Positions 36,690 to 48,505 of a stretch of 64,000 nt of DNA are shown here, in pieces (the first letter of the stretch is position 1; each line of letters begins with the position of its first letter). The stretch lies in NCBI GenBank assembly GCA_021234155.1, contig JAJEKV010000036.1, positions 6,161,079 to 6,225,078 of the forward strand, written 5' to 3'. The DNA comes from Isoetes taiwanensis. Taxonomy: Eukaryota > Streptophyta > Lycopodiopsida > Isoetales > Isoetaceae. The position numbers and the translations under genes were made by a program. The notes under the pieces are model-generated. The model made no database searches, had not been told where the DNA came from, and saw only the letters and a program-made list of their open reading frames with translations.

Positions 36690-39133
36690 TGTTATGAATA
36701 TGGTAGCTCGGGGAGTGGTCTTGGGCGTTAGTCTTGGTGGACTAGCATGGTTGTGTAAGAATGGCTTAATTATGGGCAAAACAAGGCAAATAAACGCAAA
36801 GAAAACCTTATAATTGTTATGGTTAAATAATATCTTGGAGTCAAGATACTATTTAATGGTTAAAAGTTTTAGAGTTTAAATATAGTTGAGCCAAGATAGT
36901 ATCCTTACATTTAAAAAGTCAAAGATAAAATACAAAAGGAACTACAAAAGCCAAAATTAATTTGAAAGGAAAAGATAGACGTAACTATTAAACTATAAAA
37001 CAATGGGAATGAATAGTTATTATTGGACCCACCACTTTTTTGTACACTACTTTAGCCTTTAACTCTAATTCTAATGTCTCCTTGACCATGTGACCGTAAT
37101 CTTTGTTTTGATAAATCACCCTTGCTTGTTGCTTTGCCATTGAGCAAGTTTCCTGCCATAATTCGGTTCGCAGTTCTTACCGAAAGTGACCCGGTTGGGT
37201 GTGAACTACAAAAGATTAGTTAATGGCATCACAGATCTAGCTCTAGTTTTGGTGAACTAAGAGCTTGACCAATCGACAAACTTGTCCGGTTTACTACAGT
37301 TATGAGATTATGATTTGTTTGAAAAAAGTCTAGTATTACGGTAGAAGAGATAAAAGGTATGGTTCATTGTTGTGAACCATAAAATGAACCATAACAATTG
37401 GTATCGAGGCAGCTATTCCTAAAGTTTGCAAAAAGACTTGGATGGTGTTGGAAATTGAAACAGAATGAACCTTATTCTGGCTATTCTTGATGTTTGTAAG
37501 TCATCTAGTTGGTGCTAGTGATTGCAAACCGAATAGAAATTCCTCCTCCCGAGAATCTAAATGATCTTCTTTCTATGAATTTAACTTTTGTATCATTCTT
37601 TCCAATCCAATTCTAATCGGAGTAATCAATCTTTTGGATATCGATTGCGACAAAATTGTTTGTTGCGAGGAAACATATAGGTGCGAGGTGATTGGTGACA
37701 TGGAATAGCGAGAGGGCCGAGCCTAATCTTCACGATCAATCCATTTCATTTACCAAAATGGATCTCCTTCCGAAATCAAGCCTAACCAAAACTAACAATC
37801 AATCTCCTTGGCGGGATGGATCTCCGTTGAATTTCCCCGCACCTACAAGCCGGCGTATCTATGGTGGACGGATCAATCTTTTATCTAAACTCTCTATCTT
37901 TAAGCAAACCTTGAACTATTCCAAACTAAACTAACTCTAATCAATGTAAAAGTGCGACCCATTATTTTTAAAAGTAGAGTACGACTTCAAAAAATCCCGG
38001 TTAAAAGATTTTTAAGGGATTTGTGCCTTTAGGAGAAATTATAAATCTATTTTTATGATTTATTTGCTTCCTTCTAATGAATGATCATGCCATTAATAGT
38101 TGCACAATGGTTGGTGTCATAAGTGTTGATGTTAATGGATGACATTGAAATTCTAGATTGGTGTCTAGAGTTTTGAGCAGTGGGTGGTGCTACCCCGGGT
38201 TTGAGTCGGTGCTTCAACGCCAAACCTTGATTTTCTTAATCTTGCTTTATCTTAAGACTTAAATTTTATCTAGTAGATCTTAAGCTTTGCTATTATATCT
38301 CAAAGAATAATCAAATCTTCCCATACGCCCAATTTCTCTTATTCCTTCTCATGTACAAATTGAGTTGGTGCTCATGTACAAATTGAATTGGCTTGAATCG
38401 TGGTTTCGCTTGAAGGTCATTTGCTTCTAAAAGGGAAGAATTGTTATGAATATGGTAGCTCTGGGAGTGGTCTTGGGCGTTAGTCTTGGTGGACTAACAT
38501 GGTTGTGTAAGAATGGCAAATTATGGGCAAAACAAGGCAAATAAATGGCAAAGAAAACCTTATAATGGTTATGGTTAAATAATATCTTGAGCCAAGATAC
38601 TATTTAATGGTTAAAGTTTTAGAGTTTAAATATAGTTGAGCTAAAATAGTATCCTTACATTTAAAGTCAAAGATAAATATAAAAGGAACTAAAGCCAAAA
38701 TTAATTTGAAAGGGAAAGATAGACCCATTTGTTAAAACTAAACAATAGAATGAATAGTTATTATTGAGACGACCACTTTTGTACACATTACTTTAGCTTT
38801 TAACTCTAATTCTAATGTCCCCTTGACCATGTGGCCGTAATCTTGTTTGATAAACCACCCTTGCTTGTTGCTTTGCCATTCTTGAGCAAGCGCCATCGAT
38901 GCGCAGGTTCTTATCGAAGGTGACCGGTTGGGTGGTGAACTACCAAAAACTAGCAAGTTAATGCATGTGTATCTAGCTCTAGTTTTTGGTGAACTAAAAC
39001 TTGACCAATCGACACAAACCCGATCGGTTTTACAGGTTATGAGATTATGATTTGTTTGAAAAAGTCGGCATTACGTTTAGAAGAGATAAAAGGTATGGTT
39101 CATTGTTTTGTGAACCATAAAATGAACCATACA
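36690..39133 (+). mobile_element. Non-coding LTR element, copy in segment 2
   Basis: LTRs lie at 36690-37396 and 38442-39133, with the same TGTTATG...CATAACA ends. The primer site is damaged (TTGGTATCGAGGCAGC in place of TTGGTATCAGAGCCTGG). The flanking target duplication, TCTGG on both sides in copy 1, reads TCCG on the left and TCACGG on the right here. This is an internal control showing that CTG has been altered independently at both ends. Confidence 0.85.
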
Positions 39134-41029
39134 TCACGGGTCAATGTAGCTAGTTATTTGCTAAGTTATATATTACACAACGAGGCTCAAAAGCTAAAGG
39201 TGGAGCGTAACTTCGTTCCCTTAAAGAAGGTGGAAGTAACAAGATTTTCGAAAGTGCTCTATTCTATTGTCTCGGGAAAAAGAAACTTAGTGGTTCTTTA
39301 CGATTTGTTACGTGTTAGATCTTGTGTGACGTTTGAATAGGTGTAACGATGGTCACTTTCTTCGGTTTAACATGGCTGCATGTGCCCTTTTATAGTTCAT
39401 ATTTCAAACTGTAGTCGACCATCGCATGTCTTGTTGAACCTTCATCTAGACCACCCCTCTCTTGAGGGGTTCGGATTTTGTCGACCCCTTGGCGTGCAAA
39501 AAAAATCCTTCATAATGATTTTGCGCGACGTAGAGGACAAGGGACAAACAACGGGTAAAGAGGGTTTGGTCAGGGGAAGATTCTCAAGGCTAATCTTTCC
39601 AATAGTTCTTGATCACCCAAGGATAATATCACCGTTATTGGAATTGCTCACAATTGGATAAGGGAACATGGAATGCATGTAGGCAATGATATACATTAAA
39701 ATAAAATGATAAGCACTATATATTTATATTTTATAGTATAGCATGGAATTCAAGTTCATAGATGAGTGTATACAGTCATATCAGGACACATGCGTACTAT
39801 TTGGGTGGCAAGTCGGCAACATGTCCGTAACTATCTGACATGGTCAACAACTCCTATACATCATGAGGTGACTCACTAAGGATACGCATTGCCATTCTTG
39901 ATGCTCGTCACACGAGCATCCGTAGCATATCGAGGCTATCTCTATGTACATTTCGAGTTTGCTTGCTAAACTTTAGAAGTATGGTATTTGGTGCATTGCT
40001 TGTGAACAAGCATATTATCTCCATCATAAGAGCCTTTACCCCACGCGACTAAGCGCATGAACCTCCTCTCGGCGAGCATAGGTGTCAAGACTATAGGAGA
40101 TCTCACTTTGCGGAGAGCAATCCTTCAACGTGGGGTCACGGGATTGGGGGTGAGAGGCCGTAGTTTGCTCAATCTCTATCACCCACAAACTCCTCCAGAT
40201 TGGTAGGAAATACAACAAACTCTCAAATGAATAAATGATGTTGGAAAAAGAGGTCAACAATGGATCATTTGAATCTGGAAATAAAGTATGGAATTCGAAG
40301 TGAAGTATGTAGCTGGTAGACTAGTAGGCCGGTAGTAGGGCAGGCCCCAAGAGATTGTTGATAGGTCGTAGGGATCCAAAGAAGAACACCGCTGATCCTC
40401 GCTAATGTTTCCAAATGGTTGATCAATCAATCAATACTAAACGTCCGGAATGCACTTAATCGATTGATGGATCAACCCAAATGCCATTTTATAGTAGCTT
40501 CTTCATGTTCGCCGTAAAATCCTATTGTCCACCACTCATATCAAAAAAAAATCCCATCCTTGCGCCATGTGTTCTAGAGTGCTGGACGAAATCCGCGGCG
40601 TCTACCGCATTGAGCGCAGAAAATGCGTTCATTTTAATTTCTTTGTGGTCGCTAGTGTACCATTCGCGTGGTCGTTGACATTTCAGGGTGATCCAACCTC
40701 GCAACCGCAACACCGTGCCGCAACATTCCATGACCGCGTTTGTAGTTTTGGCGGCCGTTGTCTACAAAGGCTACCGAACAAAGCGTAAAAATCACGCCAA
40801 CTTTGTAGGTGGGGCATCTGCAGAAGCAAAAAATGCAGATACCACGATTTAAATATGGTCGAGTCACTAAACTTTCGTGGCCGCGTCACTGTACAAAGAT
40901 CTTCTACCAGCCTGTTCTTTTTTTAACATATAAAACACATATTTTTGCAAAAAGAAAAAAAAAAGGAATTTCATACATTTTATACTTCTTTCATCTTTAA
41001 TGTATGCAACTTCGTCCCTATCCTTGTAT

Positions 41030-41530
41030 ACGACACACTATATGTTACCATTGTCATCGTCATTGGAAGCACAACATACTACACACTACACCGCAGTGAT
41101 ACGCCACACACCACATGCTATTGTTATCACCACACATATGTCGCACACTCTAGTATAGCTTTTCCTCACCATTGGCAACACAACACCATGCATACTCATC
41201 ACAATGGTACACTAAACCTCACATGCTACCATTGTCACCACCCATATGCCCCAACACCACAATGTAGCAACACTATTAACTACTAGCACCACAACAGTCT
41301 ATTCTACCATGACAAAAACACGCCACACAACATATACCCCCACTATTCTCATCACATATAGGCCACAAAACCACATGCCAACAAATGACCACTCACTAGA
41401 GCGCCACAAGTAGCAGTAAAGATTTCTCACTATGCCATTGCACGATATGCCACACACAGTAGCACAAAACACATGCATAGATAGCATCACATTCCACTAC
41501 CACAGTAACACCATGGCAATGCAACCAACA
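41030..41530. repeat. CAC/ACC-rich tract, copy 2
   Basis: Almost identical to 26335-26830, apart from a few small changes in its first 130 bp. Confidence 0.6.
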
Positions 41531-41623
41531 TGATATGTAATAAGAAACGATCCTAAACTATGCTGCAAAATGGTAGTAACTATTGGAATGTTGGAGTATG
41601 TGTAATGGGCACACATGAAAAAT

Positions 41624-42018
41624 GACCTAGTGGAAAAGTGCTAAAAGCCCATTAAAGGGTCGATAGCTCAGTGATATACTTGGCTTGCAAGCAAGAGGTC
41701 CTGGGTTCGATCCCCAGCCTATCCACCCAATTAAAGGAGGCTTATTTCACAATATGGTATCAGAGCCATGGTCCCAAGTAGAAGATGCTTAACCCCATCA
41801 GGATATTCCCTAATGGTATAGGGGTGAGAGTGAGAAAAGCTTCGTCGTTGGAAAGCTCGAGGACGCAATGGATTTTGCAAGCCAAGTATACCACTGAGCT
41901 ACTGGCCCTTTAATGGGCTTTCAACACTTTTCCACTAGGTCCTGGGTTCGATCTCTAGTCTATCCACCCAATTAAGGAGGCTTATTTTGCAATATGGTAT
42001 CAGAGACATGGTCCCAAT
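41624..42018. repeat. Palindromic tRNA-Ala-like / primer-site structure, copy 2
   Basis: The tRNA-like part is 41657-41725 and the first primer site TGGTATCAGAGCC starts at 41755. The second primer site reads TGGTATCAGAGACATGG. Otherwise it repeats the structure of 26931-27320 almost base for base. Confidence 0.7.
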
Positions 42019-42682
42019 GGAGAGTTCTGCCAAGCCGCTTTGTGTAAGAATATTGCTAATCAAATTGATCTATATGATTTGATTTGTAACCCCCCAAAGT
42101 AGGGGCATTTTTGGTTCTTGAAGGGTAGGTTATATAGCATTGCTTTAATAATAATTACGTTTCTAGACCGAGGATACGAAGGAGGATGTTGCTTTTTAGG
42201 CTCTTCTTTACGTAATGTATCGACAACAACAAGCGGTTATCAATTATCTTGGATGCACTTTTTGAACTTGTGCAAAGTGATAAAATGATGATGTGGTGCT
42301 CAATTACACAATAGGGCAGAACATAATTTAATGTTGCATTATAGTTTTGGCAATCGAATCTTCATCGCTCCTCCCCCCGCAAGCCATTTCATTTAGTATG
42401 GAAAGGGGAATATCCTATGGATTGATGGCAGGCTTTCAGCAGTGCCAAGAATAAGCTATATATATTCAACTGCATAGTATGAAGGTATTTTGGGTTGACT
42501 ACTGTGTTAAAATACAATTTTGCAAAATTTGGATGAAATATTGAGCTCAATGCATAATGTAAACATTTATGTCTTAGTATTACTTAGCTACATTAAGAGC
42601 ACCTAATACTGGTTAAAATAGTTGCCATTTGTTTGCCTATATGCTTGTTTTTACCAATGGCTTGGTATGGTTCTGGTAGTTA

Positions 42683-43530
42683 ATGACCTGGAAGGTCTTT
42701 CAAACCAAATTCTTGTTGTCTCAATGGGACAGACCTATTTGGAAAAAGGTTGCTAGTACTCTGCCATTTCTTGCTCCAGAGCCTATTGAAGGGTGCAGGT
42801 GGATCTTTCACCAAAGTGTTCACGCGCACAGGCTCGTGAATTCTATGTATAATCTGCTTGTTAATGGTGATATCCTTCCGCCATCCACTTCAAGCCACCG
42901 CCTCCTAGTTGGAGATGTATGTGGACTTGGGCTTGGGATAAACTACTTCATCCTATGGTGGCTGTGCTATGGTGGCAGATTCTCCATAGATGCCCTCGTG
43001 TCAATGTGCTTGTCCACAGATTTGATCCTCGAGTTTCAGACATTTTTGCCCGCTGTGTAAAACAAAGGGATGAGACTATTAAGCATTGTTTCTTTTTGTG
43101 TGACCACCTCCATCTAGTTTGGTCTTGGATCCTTTCTCTTTTTCATGAGACATTCACAAATCAGCAAGTGTTGCTGCCTACTTATACGGATACTTGGAAT
43201 AAGCTGCAAAGTCAGGCCTTTCACTTGACGTCATGGTTGTTGTGGTCTATCTGGAAGTGCAAAAGATTGTGTGTTTTTTAGGGCTTGGATATTCCTCCTG
43301 TTGTTGTCCTCCAGGACGATCAAGATAGAATTGCTAAAGCCTACCATTGTTGTTTGCTTGCTCCTGCCAAGCGTAGGTTGATCTTTGAGACTTATTTGAG
43401 TGTGTTTTCTTATGCATAGGCTGGTGATCCCTACATTGGATTCGGATCCTCGAGATTTTAATCCCCCCTGTGTAGTCGTATCAGTGTTTTGGCTTGAACT
43501 TTTAATATAGTTTGACATCCTTAAAAAAAA
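42683..43530 (+). mobile_element. LINE ORF2 3' fragment, copy 2
   Basis: Same fragment as 27984-28833, with the same frame change in the middle. The zinc-binding CPLC is altered to ARCVK by small indels at a CTGTGCAAG block, and three bases are missing in SGWLLW. It ends in A8 at 43523-43530. Confidence 0.78.
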
Positions 43531-43744
43531 GGGTAGTGAAGGGAATAAAAAAGGATTCTTGTTGTACAAATTGGAAAAGTACACATTGACAAACGTTAGA
43601 CAAAGTGGCTTGGTGATATTGCAGGAAGATAAAAAAATTCTTGTTGTACAAATTGAAAAAATACACATTGACAAACATTGGACAAATTGTGGTTATTTAG
43701 GTATCATTCCATCAATTTCCATGCTATAGAAAGTACTATAAGGT

Positions 43745-44500
43745 GCTTATATCCTATTTTTTCCTTCAAAGGAACAAATTTAATTGGAATTAGCATTATT
43801 TTGAAGTGATTTAACAACTTCCTCATAGCATCAGATGTATTAAAGGCTTCAGATCTTGTTATTTTTATTATAGCTAACTAAGTCATCATGAATCAAATTT
43901 GAGGCATCTTTGCAAAACTCACCAACAGTGAGACCGCCAACATTTCTACGAATTCTCGAGCTGTAACATGATCATTCTCATTCCAAGCCGATTGAGCACC
44001 TTAATTAAAGGTGCTTCCATTAAGCAATCATCACGGATATCCAAGGTGCCTTCTTGGAATGGAAACAAGTCAGCAATGCATCGGGGGTACTTAAGCATGA
44101 CTCTGAAATTTCCAGATTGAGTGAAATGGCTCACAATATCCCTCTTAGCCTCAATGCTAGCAGTGTTGTACTCATTTTGATTATCGTAAGGGGTCAAGTC
44201 TGTGCCATGCCATTCATCATCACAGTCCTTGTCAAAACAAGAGAAATGGCACACATATGTTTATAGGTTTTTCTGTACAGCAAGTAAGATTAGGATTTGA
44301 ATATACCCACCCTATGAAACCTGCTTCTACACCTACAATTACTTCTGAATTTTGTTCCAACACAAAGAGTTATGGAATCCACGTCCTTTTGTATCGCCTC
44401 AGCATCTAGATCTGTCTAGCAGAACAACATGTGTCGTCATCTATATCACTATCAACTCACTAATGAAGAATTAGGTTAGCAAAACAATCTTATTTTCGCA
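43745..44500 (-). pseudogene. Broken DUF4874/DUF4832 gene, copy in segment 2
   Basis: Duplicate of the relic at 29040-29800. The frame 44254-43946 reads DEWHGTDLTPYDNQNEYNTA and RVMLKYPRCIADLFPFQEG, and again RDDC replaces HNDC. The upstream part keeps a recognisable exon 2 end with GATCTGTCTAG against GATCTGTTTGG in the intact genes. It has no intact start, DUF4874 half or C-terminus. Confidence 0.8.
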
Positions 44501-45370
44501 TTATATGATCAATTATGTTGATTGCTAGAGTAATATAAATTGTGAATGCTATACTAATGAAAAATATCATTAAAAAGAGATTGACCAAATTGCTGTAGAA
44601 AGTTTGACTTGTTCCTTAAAGAGCTCGAGCATTATCTTGCATTCACAAATGGTTGATTACATATTCCTCTATCCATTTAGTGGTCTATAACACATCCTGT
44701 ATTTTGTGGCAGGTCGACTTGGCCGCTATGTGCACTCCATATGCCATGGCCATCTGTAAAATATATAAACACTAAGTTCATCCCCAAAGATTATCACATC
44801 TTGGTGATAATCCTAAAATATTATCAATAACATGGATAATTCAATGTCAATGTACGCCTAAAGATGTGCCTAAAGTATATATAAACCTCGATGAATGGTC
44901 AATGGCTTGGTCATAATAAAGGGAAGTCAAAAGATTCTTTTGTACATTAAAAAGAAAACACAATCTCCATTCATGTAATTTTATCATAGCATATGACATA
45001 ACAAACAATGAAAAAACTCAAGCGATAATTATTCAAACATAGAACAATAATATTATGGTTATTTAGATCATTATTCCAGCTTTCTTGCTATAAAAGGTAC
45101 TAAAAAAGGTGTTCATATCCTTCTTTCTCTTCTAAAAAATAAGTTATTAACCACCAACGCTACGATAAAGCTTGAACAACTCATTCAATCCATTCATGGC
45201 GTTTTCTCATAGCGTATGGCATCACAAACAAGGAGAAGAACTCAAACTGTAAACATTCAAACAATAGGATAATAATATTGATGGTTATTTAGATCATTAT
45301 TCCAACTTTCATGCCATAAAAGTACTATAAGGTGCTTATATCCCTCTTTTCCTTCGAAGAAATAAAGTCA

Positions 45371-46509
45371 TTAAGCACTAGCATTATGACGAAGAGCTTG
45401 AACAACTCGTTCATAGCACTGCTTCACACCTTTGTATGTATTAAAGGCTTCATAATTCATATAACTGATCTTGTTATAATAAATATAGCTCACCAAGTTA
45501 TCACAGTTCACATTAGAGGCATCTTGGCAAAACTCACCAATGACGACACCGCCCACATTGTTCCGAACCCATTCCCTAGCTTTAGCAGGTTCACCCTCCT
45601 TCCAAGCTGATAGAGCACCTTTACTAAAGGTGCCTCCATCATCGTCGTTATATTTCATTAAGCAATCATTGTGGATCCCCAAGCTGCCTGCTTGGGATGG
45701 GAACAAGTCAGCAATGTCCCGAGGATACCGAAGCATGACCCTTAATTTTCCAGATTGAGTGAGGCGGTGCACAATATACTTCTTAGCATTAACACTAGCA
45801 GTGTTGTACCCATTTTGATTATCGTCAGGGGCCAAGTTTGTGCCATGCCATTCCCCATCACAGTCTCTGTCAAAAGAAGAAAAAGGGCACACATATATTT
45901 AAGATAATTTAATTTAAGCAATGAAAATTACAATTTGAATATACCCACCCTATAAAACCTGCTTGGACACCTACAATTACATCTGAGTTTTGTTCCAAAG
46001 TAGGCGTTATGGAATTCACGTCATTTTGTATCCTCCAAAGATCCGGATCTGTTTGGCCGGAACCGCAGGTGCCATCATCATCCCAATTACCCACACCAAT
46101 ATAATAGAAGCGGAGAATGAGCCCCACATTATTCCTTCTGGCATTGTTGAATATTTTTTGCAAGTTTTGCTTTAAAACATAACGGTCTGAACCTGCATTT
46201 TTAAGATGGAACTCTAGTCTCACAAACCCAATGTAATGCTTGTTCCCATCTTTGTTGAGGTCTGTGTTGAGATAGTCATATGGAAAGTCGAAAATGCTGC
46301 CATCACTTTGTTTGGTTCCATCATCACGCAAGGTTTGAGGCCCTAAATGAAAACCCCCTGGAGTACCAAAACCATCTGCAATCCATCCTTAACACTTGTT
46401 AGTGAACCACAACAAAAGCAAGTCATATACAAAATAGCTTGTAATTTCAACCTGAATAGGAAGCCAAGAGGCCCAACAAGAGAGAAAATACTAGGTTGGA
46501 ATGCAACAT
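45371..46509 (-). CDS. Secreted DUF4874-DUF4832 protein, tandem gene A (3 exons)
   Basis: My gene model has exon 1 at 46509-46452, exon 2 at 46375-45949 and exon 3 at 45866-45371; introns are 76 and 82 bp with GT-AG ends and matching phases (1 and 2). It encodes 326 residues. Exon 1 gives MLHSNLVFSLLLGLLASYS, a typical signal peptide. Exon 2 carries a DUF4874-like part: GGFHLGPQTLRDDG, then VRLEFHL, LILRFYYIG and SDVIVGVQAGFIG. The second splice joins QAGFIG to DCDGEWHGTNLAP, restoring the family's QAGFIG..GEWH block. Exon 3 carries the DUF4832-like part with VMLRYPRDIADLF and the diagnostic HNDCLMKYNDDDGG. Function of the family is unknown to me; a TIM-barrel, sugar-active fold is plausible but unproven. 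It probably works outside the cell or in the secretory path. The 3' half seems shorter than microbial relatives I recall. Confidence 0.82.
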
Positions 46510-46538
46510 ATTTTACTGCTTCTTTGCATTATGATGGC

Positions 46539-46549
46539 ATTATATATAG
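46539..46549 (-). promoter_or_regulatory. TATA-box candidate for gene A
   Basis: CTATATATAAT on the - strand lies about 30-40 bases before the chosen ATG at 46509. If used, it would give a very short 5' leader, so either the leader is short or transcription starts elsewhere. Confidence 0.4.
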
Positions 46550-46883
46550 CCATTCGCAACATGAATTAGTGACTTTTACGACTTTTCTTTAAAAGAACGT
46601 ATAATACATACATGGCATGATCCCATTGGTCGCACCACCTGGAACCTACCCACCTTATCATTTATGACATATGTGGACCTTTTGATCGCTCTTTTCTATT
46701 TTCGCTCAAGACTCATAGGTCTTCGAGACTTTATAGGTCTTTTGCCTTTACTTTTCGGAATTACACTCCTTTGGGTAGTGCAAAAGCCTTCCACTTTCCT
46801 CTTTCCAGCTTCTAGAAACTTTCACCATCCAGATATTTTGTATTAGGTAATTTTAGGTTGGTGGGTTTATGCCCTTAAAAATT

Positions 46884-46920
46884 CTCGGCGGCGCCGCCAG
46901 CCTCGGCGGCGCACTCGCGG
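46884..46920. repeat. GC-rich filler between the two gene units
   Basis: A run of nearly pure G+C with the palindrome GGCGGCGCCGCC and a second CTCGGCGGCGC lies exactly between the end of the first 1.9-kb gene unit (about 44960-46850) and the start of the second (46921). The surroundings are AT-rich. It is either filler at a duplication junction or the end of a GC-rich element. Confidence 0.6.
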
Positions 46921-47329
46921 AATCTCCATTCATGTAATTTTATCATAGCATATGACATAACAAACAATGAAAAAACTCAAGCGATAATTATTCAAACATA
47001 GAACAATAATATTATGGTTATTTAGATCATTATTCCAGCTTTCTTGCTATAAAAGGTACTAAAAAAGGTGTTCATATCCTTCTTTCTCTTCTAAAAAATA
47101 AGTTATTAACCACCAACGCTACGATAAAGCTTGAACAACTCATTCAATCCATTCATGGCGTTTTCTCATAGCGTATGGCATCACAAACAAGGAGAAGAAC
47201 TCAAACTGTAAACATTCAAACAATAGGATAATAATATTGATGGTTATTTAGATCATTATTCCAACTTTCATGCCATAAAAGTACTATAAGGTGCTTATAT
47301 CCCTCTTTTCCTTCGAAGAAATAAAGTCA

Positions 47330-48465
47330 TTAAGCACCAGCATTATGACGAAGAGCTTGAACAACTCGTTCATAGCACTGCTTCACACCTTTGTATGTAT
47401 TAAAGGCTTCATAATTCATATAACTGATCTTGTTATAATAAATATAGCTCACCAAGTTATCACAGTTCACATTAGAGGCATCTTGGCAAAACTCACCAAT
47501 GACGACACCGCCCACATTGTTCCGAACCCATTCCCTAGCTTTAGCAGGTTCACCCTCCTTCCAAGCTGATAGAGCACCTTTACTAAAGGTGCCTCCATCA
47601 TCGTCGTTATATTTCATTAAGCAATCATTGTGGATCCCCAAGCTGCCTGCTTGGGATGGGAACAAGTCAGCAATGTCCCGAGGATACCGAAGCATGACCC
47701 TTAATTTTCCAGATTGAGTGAGGCGGTGCACAATATACTTCTTAGCATTAACACTAGCAGTGTTGTACCCATTTTGATTATCGTCAGGGGCCAAGTTTGT
47801 GCCATGCCATTCCCCATCACAGTCTCTGTCAAAAGAAGAAAAAGGGCACACATATATTTAAGATAATTTAATTTAAGCAATGAAAATTACAATTTGAATA
47901 TATCCACCCTATAAAACCTGCTTGGACACCTACAATTACATCTGAGTTTTGTTCCAAAGTAGGCGTTATGGAATTCACGTCATTTTGTATCCTCCAAAGA
48001 TCCGGATCTGTTTGGCCGGAACCGCAGGTGCCATCATCCCAATTACCCACACCAATATAATAGAAGCGGAGAATGAGCCCCACATTATTCCTTCTGGCAT
48101 TGTTGAATATTTTTTGCAAGTTTTGCTTTAAAACATAACGGTCTGAACCTGCATTTTTAAGATGGAACTCTAGTCTCACAAACCCAATGTAATGCTTGTT
48201 CCCATCTTTGTTGAGGTCTGTGTTGAGATAGTCATATGGAAAGTCGAAAATGCTACCATCACTTTGTTTGGTTCCATCATCACGCAAGGTTTGAGGCCCT
48301 AAATGAAAACCCCCTGGAGTACCAAAACCATCTGCAATCCATCCTTAACACTTGTTAGTGAACCACAACAAAAGCAAGTCATATACAAAATAGCTTGTAA
48401 TTTCAACCTGCATAGGAAGCCAAGAGGCCCAACAAGAGAGAAAATACTAGGTTGGAATGCAACAT
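47330..48465 (-). CDS. Secreted DUF4874-DUF4832 protein, tandem gene B (3 exons)
   Basis: Near-identical neighbour of gene A. Exon 1 is 48465-48408, exon 2 is 48331-47908 and exon 3 is 47825-47330; the model encodes 325 residues. Differences from A that I can see are one codon fewer in a run of Asp (NWDDG against NWDDDG), Tyr-Ala in place of Tyr-Ser at the signal peptide end, and Gly for Ser next to the C-terminus (RHNAGA). All splice sites, the QAGFIG..GEWH joint and the HNDC block are kept. The repeat unit covers gene plus flanks (about 1.9 kb), so the duplication is very young or an assembly duplicate. The promoter side has an extra segment of about 35 bp with a T11 run near 48724 that unit A lacks. 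Confidence 0.82.
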
Positions 48466-48494
48466 ATTTTACTGCTTCTTTGCATTATGATGGC

Positions 48495-48505
48495 ATTATA
48501 TATAG
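48495..48505 (-). promoter_or_regulatory. TATA-box candidate for gene B
   Basis: Same CTATATATAAT motif and spacing to the ATG as in gene A. Confidence 0.4.

Larger units (their letters stand above)
30657..45360. repeat. Tandem segmental duplication, copy 2 (about 14.7 kb)
   Basis: Same order of elements as copy 1 throughout. Within 31-39.6 kb and 39.9-40.9 kb it differs from copy 1 by dense small indels that concentrate at CTG and CAG. In 39660-39905, 40920-42110 and 42270-43040 it is almost identical to copy 1. Its right end runs without a break into the 3' flank of the intact DUF4832 gene at 45371, so copy 2 keeps the original junction and copy 1 was inserted to its left or arose by assembly. 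Confidence 0.88.

Noticed and set aside
45332-45758. + strand frames of 72-92 codons, repeated at 47291-47717
   Set aside because: Antisense to exon 3 of the DUF4832 genes; repeated only because the genes are.
45949-45966. Alternative intron 2 donor (GTATAT a few bases downstream) in gene A
   Set aside because: It would leave phase 0 against an acceptor that needs phase 2. The GG|GTGGGT donor restores QAGFIG-DCDGEWH in frame.
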